From: Mastigias papua
Taxonomy: Eukaryota > Cnidaria > Scyphozoa > Rhizostomeae > Mastigiidae
Direction of reading: 5' to 3'
Assembly (NCBI GenBank): GCA_964019165.1
Contig: OZ025284.1
Location: 946,185-1,010,184 of the forward strand
DNA: 64,000 bases
Position numbers and translations under genes: made by a program. The first letter of the stretch is position 1. Every line of letters begins with the position of its first letter. Positions 47,001-57,121 of this stretch are shown one piece after another. The notes below the pieces were generated by a model. That model saw only the letters and a list, made by a program, of their open reading frames with translations. It made no database searches and was not told the origin of the DNA.

Positions 47001-50000
47001 AGAGGAGCTGAATTTTAATGTGTTAAGGAGCTATGACTGTAGTGCAGTAATCTTCTCAAATCTGATAGTGAAAGCTATTTGCTTCCAAGTTTCCTCCCAG
47101 GTTTGTGCTTTCTCAGACATCAAACCTTCCATCATTTAGGAAGATGGTACCATTTGCCTCCTAGCTACACCACTGATAAGGCCTTCACTGAAGATAAATC
47201 ATTTGCTATAAAAGAATATGTTCAAATTTTTGCCTTCCAAAAGAACAAAAATGACTCACTGTTAATCTGTTTTCTGTTCCAAGGTATCTTATGGCTGCAA
47301 ATGCATCGTTTTCACTTCCTCTGAAGTATGACTATAAGAAAAATGACAAACAATAATTTTCCACATTCATTCATATTTGTACTTGCTATACATAAGCAAC
47401 AGTGAACAAACTGGTTTCATTGTAACAATCTGTCTCATTATATATTATTGTTCACCTATTTAAACTCAACATTATCAATGCCATCATCACCAGCATCATT
47501 ATCATCATCATTATCATCATCATCATTACTGCAAATCCTCGAATAAGCCCCCTGGGACTTATTTGCAAAAATAAATTTTGGTGGGGGCTTATTCGAGGGG
47601 GGCTTATTTCAAAGTCTGGAATCTTTCTCAAAGGTTGATGTAAGAAACGACATAATTTTCTCAATCAACTAAATTTTGAGCTTCTAGTTACAGAAGCTGA
47701 TATCATTAAAAGAGTTACAAAGTGTTGTGTGAAGATTTAGCAAACATTATAATGCTTCTATTATCACAAAAGCTGTGTTTCTCTTTGCTTTTTTCTCTCC
47801 ATTCAAAGGAAGTAATACTGTACAACTATTGTCCTGTTAGGACTTCTTGAAATATGATATTATTCTATAATTATGCTTCCCTTGAATAAGCCCCCATGGG
47901 GGCTTATTTGAGGGGGGCTTATTTGCAAAAATGACTTTCTAGGTGGGGGCTTATTCGAGGGGGGCATATTTGAGGATTTACAGTATCACCATCATCATCA
48001 TTATCACCATCATTATCAACATCATCATCATTATCATCTTCATCATTATCACCATCATCATCATTATCATCAGTATCAACACCATCATCATTATCAACAT
48101 CATCATTATCACCATCATCATCATTATCAACATCATCATCATTATCAACATCATCAACATCATCATCATTATCAGCTTCATCATTATCACCATCATCATC
48201 ATTATCATCATCATCATTATCAACACCATCATCATTATCAACATCATCATCATTATCAACATCATCATCATTATCATCATTATCACCATCATCATCATTA
48301 TCAACATCATCATCATTATCATCATCATCATTATCACCATCATCATTATCACCATCATCATTATCATCATCATTATCATCATCATCATCATCATCACCAT
48401 CATCATCACCATCATCGTGCTGCTCAAATATTCCCTAATACTTTTCATTGCCTAAGTTGCCTAGTCAATGAGTACAAGCAACCACTCGTCAATCTCAGCA
48501 AAGATAGACATGACATAAGACTTACAGTGCAACCAGCAATTTGACTATGAGTTCCATCACTGTCATGATCATATGCCTCTGAACCATTGTTGACTTGCGC
48601 AGAAATATAAGGGTGTTCATGCTGAGAAAAAATTTTAACATTTATGAAATAAGCCAATGAAATAAGCAAATTACAAACCATAATAATGAATTTATATACC
48701 ATGCAAAACAAAAAAAGTTAATTGTCATTGGTATCTAAATGAATATGAGCACAGATGATAAATGCTCTTCACCAATCATCCTGAGTCAAACTTAGTCACT
48801 ATAGTCCTAAAGAGAGGCTCATATCAATTGTGTCATTGCAAAGTAAGCAGATAGCTGAATGTACCTACAAAATATCCAAGCTTGCAAATATTTAGTTCAG
48901 AAAAATGTCCAATGATTCTCATTGCCTATTCCAAGCTGCAATGTCTTGGTATTTATTTCATTGCCTGCTTTCAAAGATGTAACAAATATTCAAGCTAGTT
49001 ATCTATACAAATTCCTGTTCTCCTTCTGATTCAAGATGCACAAGTAAATACCAATCTGTAGAGAGATTTACTCACTGAATGTTCATCATTATAATTGCTG
49101 TAGGTATCAAAAAATATTCCAAGTCCAGAAAAGGGATCTTTACCTCCAAACACATTACCTACAAAAGATAAATTCACCAATATTAAGTTGAACACAACTA
49201 AAGTGTTAAGTAGATTACACCATCAAATCTAAAAAAAACAAAACAATAAATTTTCTCCTGCCAACAAGCAAATATGTCCTGTCACATTGAAATGATCAAT
49301 TAGAAACTGAAAAATATAGAAAAACCATAGTATATATTTAATTCTATAAGTAATAAATTATATATTTATATATATATATATATGGCTAACAGCTCAATAC
49401 TTTTTTATACTTCTTTGCATTTACAAGTGTAACTACATTTTCAAGTTCAACATATATTTTGTGCTACACATTTAAAGTTGCATAACTTGCAATTTTATAT
49501 ATCCCATCAAAGACAAGGCAGCTCTCTTGCTACTATAGGGTAAATTTATAGGCTAGTAAATTGCAGCTCCACTACTAGAATCATCAGTTAAGTCTATTCA
49601 ATTATTGATTATTTTCTGCTCATATCACTGATTAATTTTCAAAAAACAAGTTTTTGATTCATTATCAACTTATCATAAAATTATTGAGATTATATAAAGA
49701 TGGTAGAATTCATCAAAAATATATGTACCTAAGCTTGATCTATCTTTTGTATACCAAAATGCAAAACCATCTCCAAACAGCCTGGTTCCTTGTCCATGCA
49801 CTTTAAATTTGATATGAATCTCCCAGTTTCTTGAAAACAGTGGCTAAAAAGAAATAGAATACCCTGTGAAACAAATGAAACAAATTGCAAAAGCCAAAAA
49901 AATCAAGCTCAATTGAATTCCAATTGTTAAAAGAACAATGATCATTAAATATCACTAAGACAAAATCAATTTGTTATGCATTCTATGCTACATGACAATT

Positions 50001-51195
50001 GTCAAAACAACCAGGTTCAATTCACCCTTAATAATATGCCAACACTTTCCTTAATATGACAACAGTGACTCTACATGCACACTTTTTATAAGAATACCTA
50101 ATTTTTCACAGAGCCCTAATATTCTTAAATTTTTTTATTTTGAGCCAAAGAATAGTCTTAAATTATTTTTAAATTCTGATAATTTTGAGCATTAGCACTC
50201 ATATAAACTATATTCTTATTACAAAAAGCGTATGATTGACATTCCCCAAAGAGTTGCTAAATTGCATAATAGCATAATGACTCCCACACCAGATAAGTGA
50301 AGCTCACACTTATTTTATTTTCTAAAGAAAACTCAAATCGGCAAAAGATCTAACCCTTCATGCTTACCTGTGAAGCTTGAGCTTTGAACTATTTATAAAG
50401 TATTGTTAAATTTCTGTGAATTTGAGCCTTGATATTCCTTAGGACTATATTCTTGTAAAAAAAGTGTGCACTGGTTAATATGTAATAACTAATGCTGGAA
50501 AGCAATGATAAAATTCAATGGAATATAGAGATACTTCTAATGATAGAGCTAGAAAACCAAATGAATTTTGAGCACACTAATACACTATACTTCATTTACA
50601 TTTTCCTCTTTAGAAATACATGGCTCATTTCTTCAAATTGAAACACTAGCAGCACCCCTCTTGGAAGAAAGATAAAGAGCTTCCTGGTAATATCTCAAAG
50701 GCAGAACTTTCCAATTGAAACTTACAATAACGTTCCAAACAGCGCCTTGTTTACTTTGATGATCTGGTGTTAATCGTATATGCTCATCTGAAGCGACGGC
50801 AGTACCAACAAGCTCCCAGTGTTGCAATGATGTTACTGCTGCAATGGAAACTGTCGTCAATAGTACTGAAGCTATTAGATTACAGGAATTAAAGACATTA
50901 TCACATATTACGTAAAGAGATATCGTCCTAAATTCCTCGGTGGATTTCATGTCACCTAAAACAAAGGTAAACAGTGAACTTTGCGTATTCTATCTTGGCT
51001 TTTTAGGATTGATACGCTGAACACCCACACTGGCCTAAATGAAAGCTCTGGGTGCTATCACTTACCACTAAAAGGTTTGACTAAAGAATGCTCTCGCCTC
51101 ATATATCCTGATGGCTCTTTATCTTCCTGTCCAAATACAACTAATGAGAATAATATAGGTATAAACGTTACAACAATTTTGATATGTTTCGCCAT
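44082..51195 (-). CDS. LMAN2-like: VIP36/VIPL-type L-type lectin (ER-Golgi cargo receptor), complete
   Basis: Type I membrane lectin that binds high-mannose glycoproteins and cycles in the early secretory pathway. Exons 5' to 3': 51195-51066, 50835-50726, 49843-49729, 49158-49076, 48621-48526, 47331-47260, 46374-46260, 45795-45676, 44230-44082; 990 nt, 329 aa (human VIP36 356, VIPL 348). A signal peptide (1-22) precedes the conserved REHSLVKPF motif and the lectin domain. Sugar and calcium residues of the family are present: Asp105 (GDG), Asp136, Asn140, His165, Asp168, and GDL 237-239. Tyr138 replaces the usual Phe. Cys177 and Cys216 match the family disulfide. The transmembrane helix is about 298-317, and the tail ends KRFY, the family's ER-export signal. 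Either LMAN2 or LMAN2L is possible; the length and stalk do not separate them. It lies head to head with SIL1. Confidence 0.92.
46869..47175. mobile_element. Possible hAT-type miniature element
   Basis: Begins CAGTAATGTAGCCAGG and ends CCTAGCTACACCACTG, imperfect inverted ends of hAT style. Flanking octamers match at only about half of positions, so the target duplication is unproven. In the lectin-gene intron between exons 7 and 6. Confidence 0.4.
47527..47985. mobile_element. Inverted-repeat element inserted in an ATC microsatellite
   Basis: Left end TACTGCAAATCCTCGAATAA and right end complementary to TACTGTAAATCCTCAAATAT, then GCCCCC on both sides. Extra internal copies of AATAAGCCCCC occur at about 47540, 47590, 47885 and 47950. 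ATC repeats abut both ends (47465-47526 and 47986 on). No coding frame. In the lectin-gene intron between exons 6 and 5. Confidence 0.65.
47986..48416. repeat. (ATC)n array with ATT/ACC variants
   Basis: About 430 bp of ATC triplets in a higher-order pattern of CATCATCATTATCA blocks. Poly-Ile and poly-Met frames here are artefacts. Ends about 110 bp from lectin exon 5. Confidence 0.95.
50088..50468. mobile_element. Inverted-repeat element, 381 bp, of the CAC..TTTTTATAAGAA family
   Basis: Left end CACACTTTTTATAAGAATA; right end TATTCTTGTAAAAAAAGTGTG is its complement with a small length change. It resembles 2466-3023 at the termini, although TA is not visible at the flanks. In the lectin-gene intron between exons 3 and 2. 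Confidence 0.6.
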
Positions 51196-51444
51196 TTTCA
51201 AGCACTGAATAGCATCTCCTGGGCGTCTAGTGTGCCCTTTGAAACTCTGCAACCTCGAGTGTGAATTCCTGTCTATCAAGACGAGGCTAAGTGCAGAGGT
51301 CACTAAGCAGTCAACCTTGAATCAGTGGCAAACTTTTATTTGCCTCTCTGCAAATTCTTTAACTGACGTATCTGTTGTAATATTGGCAGCCATATGTCTG
51401 GAGGATATTGAAAATCCAGTCAGTGTGGAATATGCATTAATATG

Positions 51445-52607
51445 TACGGTGGCCCACAAGTATCACGGCAAAACTTTCTTTCTCACGGCAAAACTCTCTT
51501 TCTCACGGCAAAACTTTCTTTCTCACGGCAAAACTCTCTTTCTCACGGCAAAACTTTCTTTCTCACGGCAAAACTTTCTTTCTCACGGCAAAACTCTCTT
51601 TCTCACGGCAAAACTCTCTTTCTCACGGCAAAACTTTCTTTTTCACGGCAAAACTTTCTTTCTCAAGGCCACACTTGTTTACACCGCATGACTTTGCCTA
51701 AACAAGATGTCAATTCTTTCATTACACAGGAAGGATGCAGCAATATCTCCCTGTACTGGGTCGTTTCTGGAAGTTGTTGGTATACCTGCCATGATCCCAT
51801 TGTCGGCTCCAAGACCTGTCACTCAAGGTTTTCAGAAGGAATAATAGGGAAGAGGGGCCATCCAGAAAGTACAAACGCTTTAAAGGTAGGTGGGTGGGTA
51901 CGGTCAAAAGCCTACACACGCGTACTGGGTGGGTGAATTGGTAATGGTCAAAGCGTATGCACAATGACATGCTCTACTAGAAAGCCTACCCATCGCGCAA
52001 GCTGATGGGAAAATGTGGACGAAATGGCACAAAATTAAAAATTAGCAGCAATTACTTTCGAAAAAGTGAGAACTTAATGCATTTTGCGCTCATTTTACGA
52101 AAAACTGTTGCTAAAAATGAGTAATATTTTTCAAGGGATATCAAGGAAAATTCGTACGCTCGTACAGGGATGGGTGGGTGTTTTGAATCAAAAGCATACT
52201 CGCGCGTAAAGGGTCGGTAAGTTGGTCAAAAATGTGACGATCCTAGGCGTATGTACTTTCTGGAAGATCCTAACGGGGGGCGTGTTTGCAAAAGAGGCAC
52301 TTTGTATTTCCCTCATCAACCATATGTATCGTTCTTTCCCTTCGCTTTCTGAACAAGTGTTTTCCTCAGAGAGAATGTTGTACTCTACAAAAGAGTGCTT
52401 TGCCATGAGAAAGAGAGTTTTGACGTGAGAAAGAAAGTTTTACTGTGAGAAAAGAGAGTTTTGCCGTGAGAAAGAAAGTTTTGCCGTGAGAAAGAAAGTT
52501 TTGCCGTGAGAAAGAAAGTTTTGCCGTGAGAAAGAAAGTTTTGCCGTGAGAAAGAGAGTTTTGCCGTGAGAAAGAAAGTTTTGCCGTGATACTTGTGGGC
52601 CACCGTA
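51445..52607. mobile_element. Fold-back transposon with tandem-repeat arms and 6-bp target duplication
   Basis: Ends are perfect inverted copies starting TACGGTGGCCCACAAGTATC. Each arm continues into about ten tandem copies of a 20-bp unit (CACGGCAAAACTTTCTTTCT and its complement), at 51464-51665 and 52395-52590. AATATG lies directly outside both ends (51439-51444, 52608-52613). There is no transposase frame, so it is non-autonomous. The class is uncertain. It sits 249 bp upstream of the lectin ATG. Confidence 0.85.
51861..52264. mobile_element. Nested inverted-repeat unit inside the fold-back element
   Basis: TCCAGAAAGTACAAACGC at the left and the complement of TCCAGAAAGTACATACGC at the right, one mismatch in 18. 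GGGTGGGT and TCAAAAGC motifs recur inside each half. Either a second element inserted into the first or the inner arm of one complex element. Confidence 0.55.
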
Positions 52608-53689
52608 AATATGACCATCAGTAATGCACACCTTTTTAAAGGAACCTACATGCAGAAAGCCAAAATATTCAAAGAAATTATGCTACTAAAAGAAAAACGG
52701 AGCATTTCAATTTGACAATTTTTTATGACACCAAGCAATCAAGAATTCGGAAGCTGGTTTTATTCATTTGCAGCCAAAACTCGTATAGATTGTTTGTTGT
52801 GCTTGTGTTAGTCCTTCATGGTTCATTGATCTTACGTTACAGCCAAAATTAAAGACAAAATTCAGGATTTCAATGTTTTACATGTGTCTGTACCATTTTT
52901 ATGGCACTAATTGTGCACTGAAAACTATGTAGCTGTTACGGCACTTTTGGAACTACAGCTGGACCATTGGAGGTCCAAAAATAAAGTACTTTTGGAAATA
53001 GGCCTTGAGCTAGTTCTTTATTTAAAAAAAGCGTGTATTTGCTTTCTACCAAGTTAGATGACCTTGCATAAAAATAAGACACTCTTATGTTGTACAGATT
53101 TTCCAAATGAAATAAGAGTCTCTGATATCTAGCAGAAGTATCTAAACCAAAGCCATGTGCACTATCTTGAGGCGAAAATCTATAAGGTCTTCATGTACAC
53201 AAGCCCCTCTTCAAAGCAGCACTTTTATTAGCTCATACAACCATCCTAGCTTCATTATGCTCTAACATCATTTTTCTCTTGGTAGCTTCCGTTAACTTCT
53301 TTCAAATTTGTTTACACCCATAAGAAATAAAATGCTAATTCTCTGCTTTATTATTTTCTCTAGTATTTAAAAAGAAGTCTGTATAATCTGTTGGATTTTC
53401 TTTCTAATGAGCTCCAGTCCAATATGCTTTGTTTACCTTCTGTATATTCATGTCAAATTTCCATCCTGTGGAAGATAGACGTGGCATTATGCGTATTATT
53501 TCTTTATCTTGCACTTTATTACATCATGAACTGTATCATCATTCATCATAGCTTAGACCAATCAAATTCGTCCTAATCATAAATTGCACAGGGAACCAAA
53601 GTAGTCAGTTGCCATTATAAATATGGTGGATAGTTAACAAACGATTAAATGGCAGTAGTATTTATTCTAAATTGTAACAACTAATAGAG

Positions 53690-56459
53690 ATGAAGGTTAC
53701 AAGGACAGTGGCCACTGCAGCCAGTTTGCTGTTGCTACTGGCTATAGCATCAGGTATGTTTAAGTCGTTTACTTTTCGGTAGCAATCGCCAGTGCTCAAT
53801 TTGGGCCTAAGGTAAGACAACATTACTTATGTTGTGCAATCCTTGTTTTGCAGCCATATAGTTGTAAGTTTTAAAGTTATAGGCTTCTTAGCATATTTAA
53901 TCTGTATTGTAAACAGGAAATGAAAGCACTGGACTCGTTTTGGTCGATGATGTGGACCAAGATCAGCCAGAAAATCTCGTGAAAGCCACTCTTCAAGAAA
54001 GTGGTGAAAGTTTTGTTGACCCCAATGCCGAACCATTTATTCCAACTAAAGAGTGGCAAGTTGTTAAAGAAGGCCAAAGTATTCCTGCAGGATTGCATGT
54101 CAGGATGAATTTCCAGACACATCTGAAAGAAGCCAAACTCATGGATGGAGATGATGGAGAGAGATTTAGGCACCCAGCCAAAGAATCTAATGCAAAGATG
54201 AAAGGTACTTAAGTAGTTTATGAAAGAACTAATAATGGTCTTCAGTACCCATGGACAGACTTGTAAAGCTATTAAAAAATTGAAAATATAAAAGATTTAA
54301 ATTGATCCAGTTCCACTTGGTAACTTCTGTAACTATTTCATGTAATATTTCATATTTCAATCAATTCAAATTGTTTTCTCTCTGTTCATTTACATCTAGA
54401 CCCCACAAAATTCATAACATCCTGTTTTCAGTGTTTTGGGGTTTTAACAAATACCCCATAGCCTGAATATATTCTTGGAATAGTTTAAATCTGTGTATTT
54501 ATTTGTATTCATTTCTTCTGTCTCAAATCTCAACAGATGAAAATGATCAAAGCTCTGAAGGACAAGCAAAAATAGTAATGAGTGATGACATAAGGGGTGG
54601 AGACAGCTTCCCAGACTCAGATAACTTGTATTTTACAAAGCAGCATTTGAAAGAAGCTCTCAAGGATTTCAGGGACAAATTTCATCATGAAACAGGTCAA
54701 CTAGATGGACAGGAAATTTCCAGGAGTGAAGCAGGTAAAAAGAAGCTTATGTAGCCCAAGGATAAAAGCAGTTTTATTTTGCTCACAATGTGCCAAGCAC
54801 ATAGCAAACTGTCTTGTTAAGTGGGAAAGTAATTACTCAGATGAACTCAGGAAGAGTTAGGAGTAGGATATAGAAGATCTGAAAACATTAGATAATCACC
54901 TTCAGTGCAACTTTTATTTATATGCTTCATATCATGATATCATTTCCTTCATAATTTCTTTTAATTTCATTCGTCTTGTCCTCTTTCCCAGTTATTTCAT
55001 CTTCATATTGTTGATAAGTGAACAGCTTTGGACAAAGAAACATAAGCAAACTTTTTCATTCTTACTTGAGTTTTTGATTTATTTCAGTGAAAAATAAATT
55101 CAGGTCAATAGAGGAAATAAGAAAAGAACTTGAAGACCATATGGGTATGAATATAAAATCAGATGCACAGATAATGAAAATCAAAATTGATCTGCTGAAA
55201 GCTGAAAATACAACAGAAGAGGAGCAATCAACTTCATTAGATGACCTTGAGTATTATGTGCATCAAATTGATAATGCTATAGATTTGGAAAAAATGCATG
55301 GACTCCAAGTTGTCATTGGATATCTCAACCACTCCAGTATCAAATTACAAGAAAAAGCTGCAAAAGTAGTTGGAGCTGCAGTGCAAAGGTATATATCACC
55401 AGTCATTTGCATTATTGATTTTTTAATGTTTTTTGAAAAGGGAAGCCACATACTACATTGTTGGTTAATTCCCAACCCCAATAAAGGTAGATCATTCCTG
55501 TGAGGGTTGAGAATGCTAATGAAAATAAGTTATTTTTTGCCATAAACATGAATGGTTTTGCATCAGTTGTGCTTCCTTTCCAGTTTGCCAAGTTGAAAAT
55601 TGCCATCACTTTGGGCTATTTTCTATGGAGCTATTGTTTTTAACAGTTTTTCATGTTTGCCTTTCAGCAACCCAAAGGCACAAGTGGCTGCACTGGAGCA
55701 TGGAGCAATGCCATTGCTCCTTAGACAGACTTCATACTCTCATTCTGAAAAGTTGCGAAAAACTGCACTGTTTGCCCTGTCTGCCCTTGTGAGAGCAAAT
55801 TCAAAATCACAAATTGTGTTTCTGAAATTTGATGGCCTAAATACATTGATGAATTTGATTCAAAATGATTATGCAAGGAAGATGAGGATTAAAGCACTTA
55901 CACTTATTTCTGATTTGGTTGTGGAGCAAAATGATGTGAAGCAGAGCATGGTTAAGAGTGGCAAGATGTTAGAAAATGAGAGGTAACACAAAACTTGCTT
56001 TTAGTAGACTCTGATTTGCCCTCTTTTCAATATTTCTTCATAACATACATTACTCTAGCTAGCAATAGTTTATTGATTATCAGTAAGGAATGAGACATAT
56101 GTAGTCAATATTGCTTCTTTTGCAGGACACCTTTAATGCATTAATTTCACATCTATTGCAGGACACCTTTGATGAAAGCACTGATTAAAAAACATTGGTG
56201 TGAACTGTTGCCTCATCAGTTACAAGCTGAAGATTATGACAGTATTGAGAAAGTCTTGGCTGCAATAAGTGCCTCAGCAAAAGACTGTATAGAGACATTT
56301 AATGAGGCTGGTTTGAGAACAAATTTATTGAAAGTCAAAGATAGATTTTTGAAGGAGATAAATGAAGAAGATGATAAGGATTTCAAAAGCTATTTAGAGA
56401 CTTTTCCTGAACGAATTGATAAGATAATTAATGAAGTAGGAAAGTCCATTACTTTGTAA
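53690..56459 (+). CDS. SIL1: SIL1, nucleotide exchange factor for the ER chaperone BiP, complete
   Basis: Releases ADP from BiP in the ER lumen. Exons: 53690-53753, 53917-54204, 54537-54734, 55088-55388, 55668-55982, 56162-56459; 1464 nt, 487 aa (human 461). A signal peptide (about 1-20) is followed by an acidic N-terminal region, then the family hallmark FIPTKEWQVVKEGQSIPAGL. The Armadillo-like domain includes DDLEYYVHQIDNAIDL and the GLQVVIGYLNH segment. The last residues are SITL; human SIL1 ends in a KDEL-like signal that is not seen here, so ER retention may work differently. The final intron ends in two near-identical acceptors 36 bp apart; only the downstream one keeps the frame open. 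Divergent from the lectin gene. Confidence 0.93.
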
Positions 56460-57121
56460 TTTAGAGTATTTATAGATTTGTAAATATGGAAAGTTCTTTT
56501 GTTGTATACCAAATCTGACTGTGCTTCTTTGAGTCTTATTTTTACAGTTAAGAAAAAACATTACTTGTGATGTTGTGATCTTGGTTGGAACAGTATTAAG
56601 CAAGAGAAATCATAAACAGCAACTAAAAAACTTCATTTAGTCATTGAGTAAGATTTTCTAAATTTCCTTAAAACACTATAGCCTCCTTTGGGATGCTATA
56701 GCCTCCTTTCAATACTACATAGTAAAATTCAATGGATGTTACAATGCTAGCATTATCCATTAATAACTTACCCCTTTCTTTGTTATATATTAGTTCTCAT
56801 TTACCCACATACCAAGAAGAATACAATTAGAAAAGTTATATAAATCTCATCATCTATACACCTGACAGTTGTAAAGCACAATTTGGTAGAAATATTTAGA
56901 AATCAAACTAAACAGTAGTTGCCGATTTATCACATCTCAAATTGAAAATACGTTGATGTTCTGGGATGACAATACAGACGATAGTAAAACTCTTGGCAAA
57001 ACCTAGCTCTCTTTTTCAATCAGAAAAGCTACAACCAAGGCTGCTTCAGTTGCTGAGTATTGTAACACTTATTTTATTTCGCTACACAGCAGTCCGATTC
57101 GTCATCCCTAGTGTGTCAACC
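56460..57121. other. Convergent intergenic region (SIL1 3' / channel 3')
   Basis: No gene seen in the 662 bp. I see no canonical AATAAA for SIL1 here. Confidence 0.6.
57073..57078 (-). terminator. Candidate polyadenylation signal of the channel gene
   Basis: AATAAA on the minus strand, 44 nt past the channel stop codon. Confidence 0.5.

Larger units (their letters stand above)
51196..53689. other. Shared upstream region of the lectin and SIL1 genes
   Basis: Divergent intergenic region of 2.5 kb. Its lectin-proximal half is occupied by the fold-back element at 51445-52607; a lone TA-family transposon end lies near 52980-53036. No clear TATA or CpG feature stands out. Confidence 0.6.

Noticed and set aside
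47943..48455. Poly-Ile and poly-Met open frames on both strands
   Set aside because: Translation of the ATC array; lies in an intron of the lectin gene.
51230..51936. Open frames with KLSFSRQNFLSHG-type repeats (also 52385-52631 on the other strand)
   Set aside because: Product of the 20-bp tandem units in the fold-back transposon arms, present on both arms in mirror orientation.
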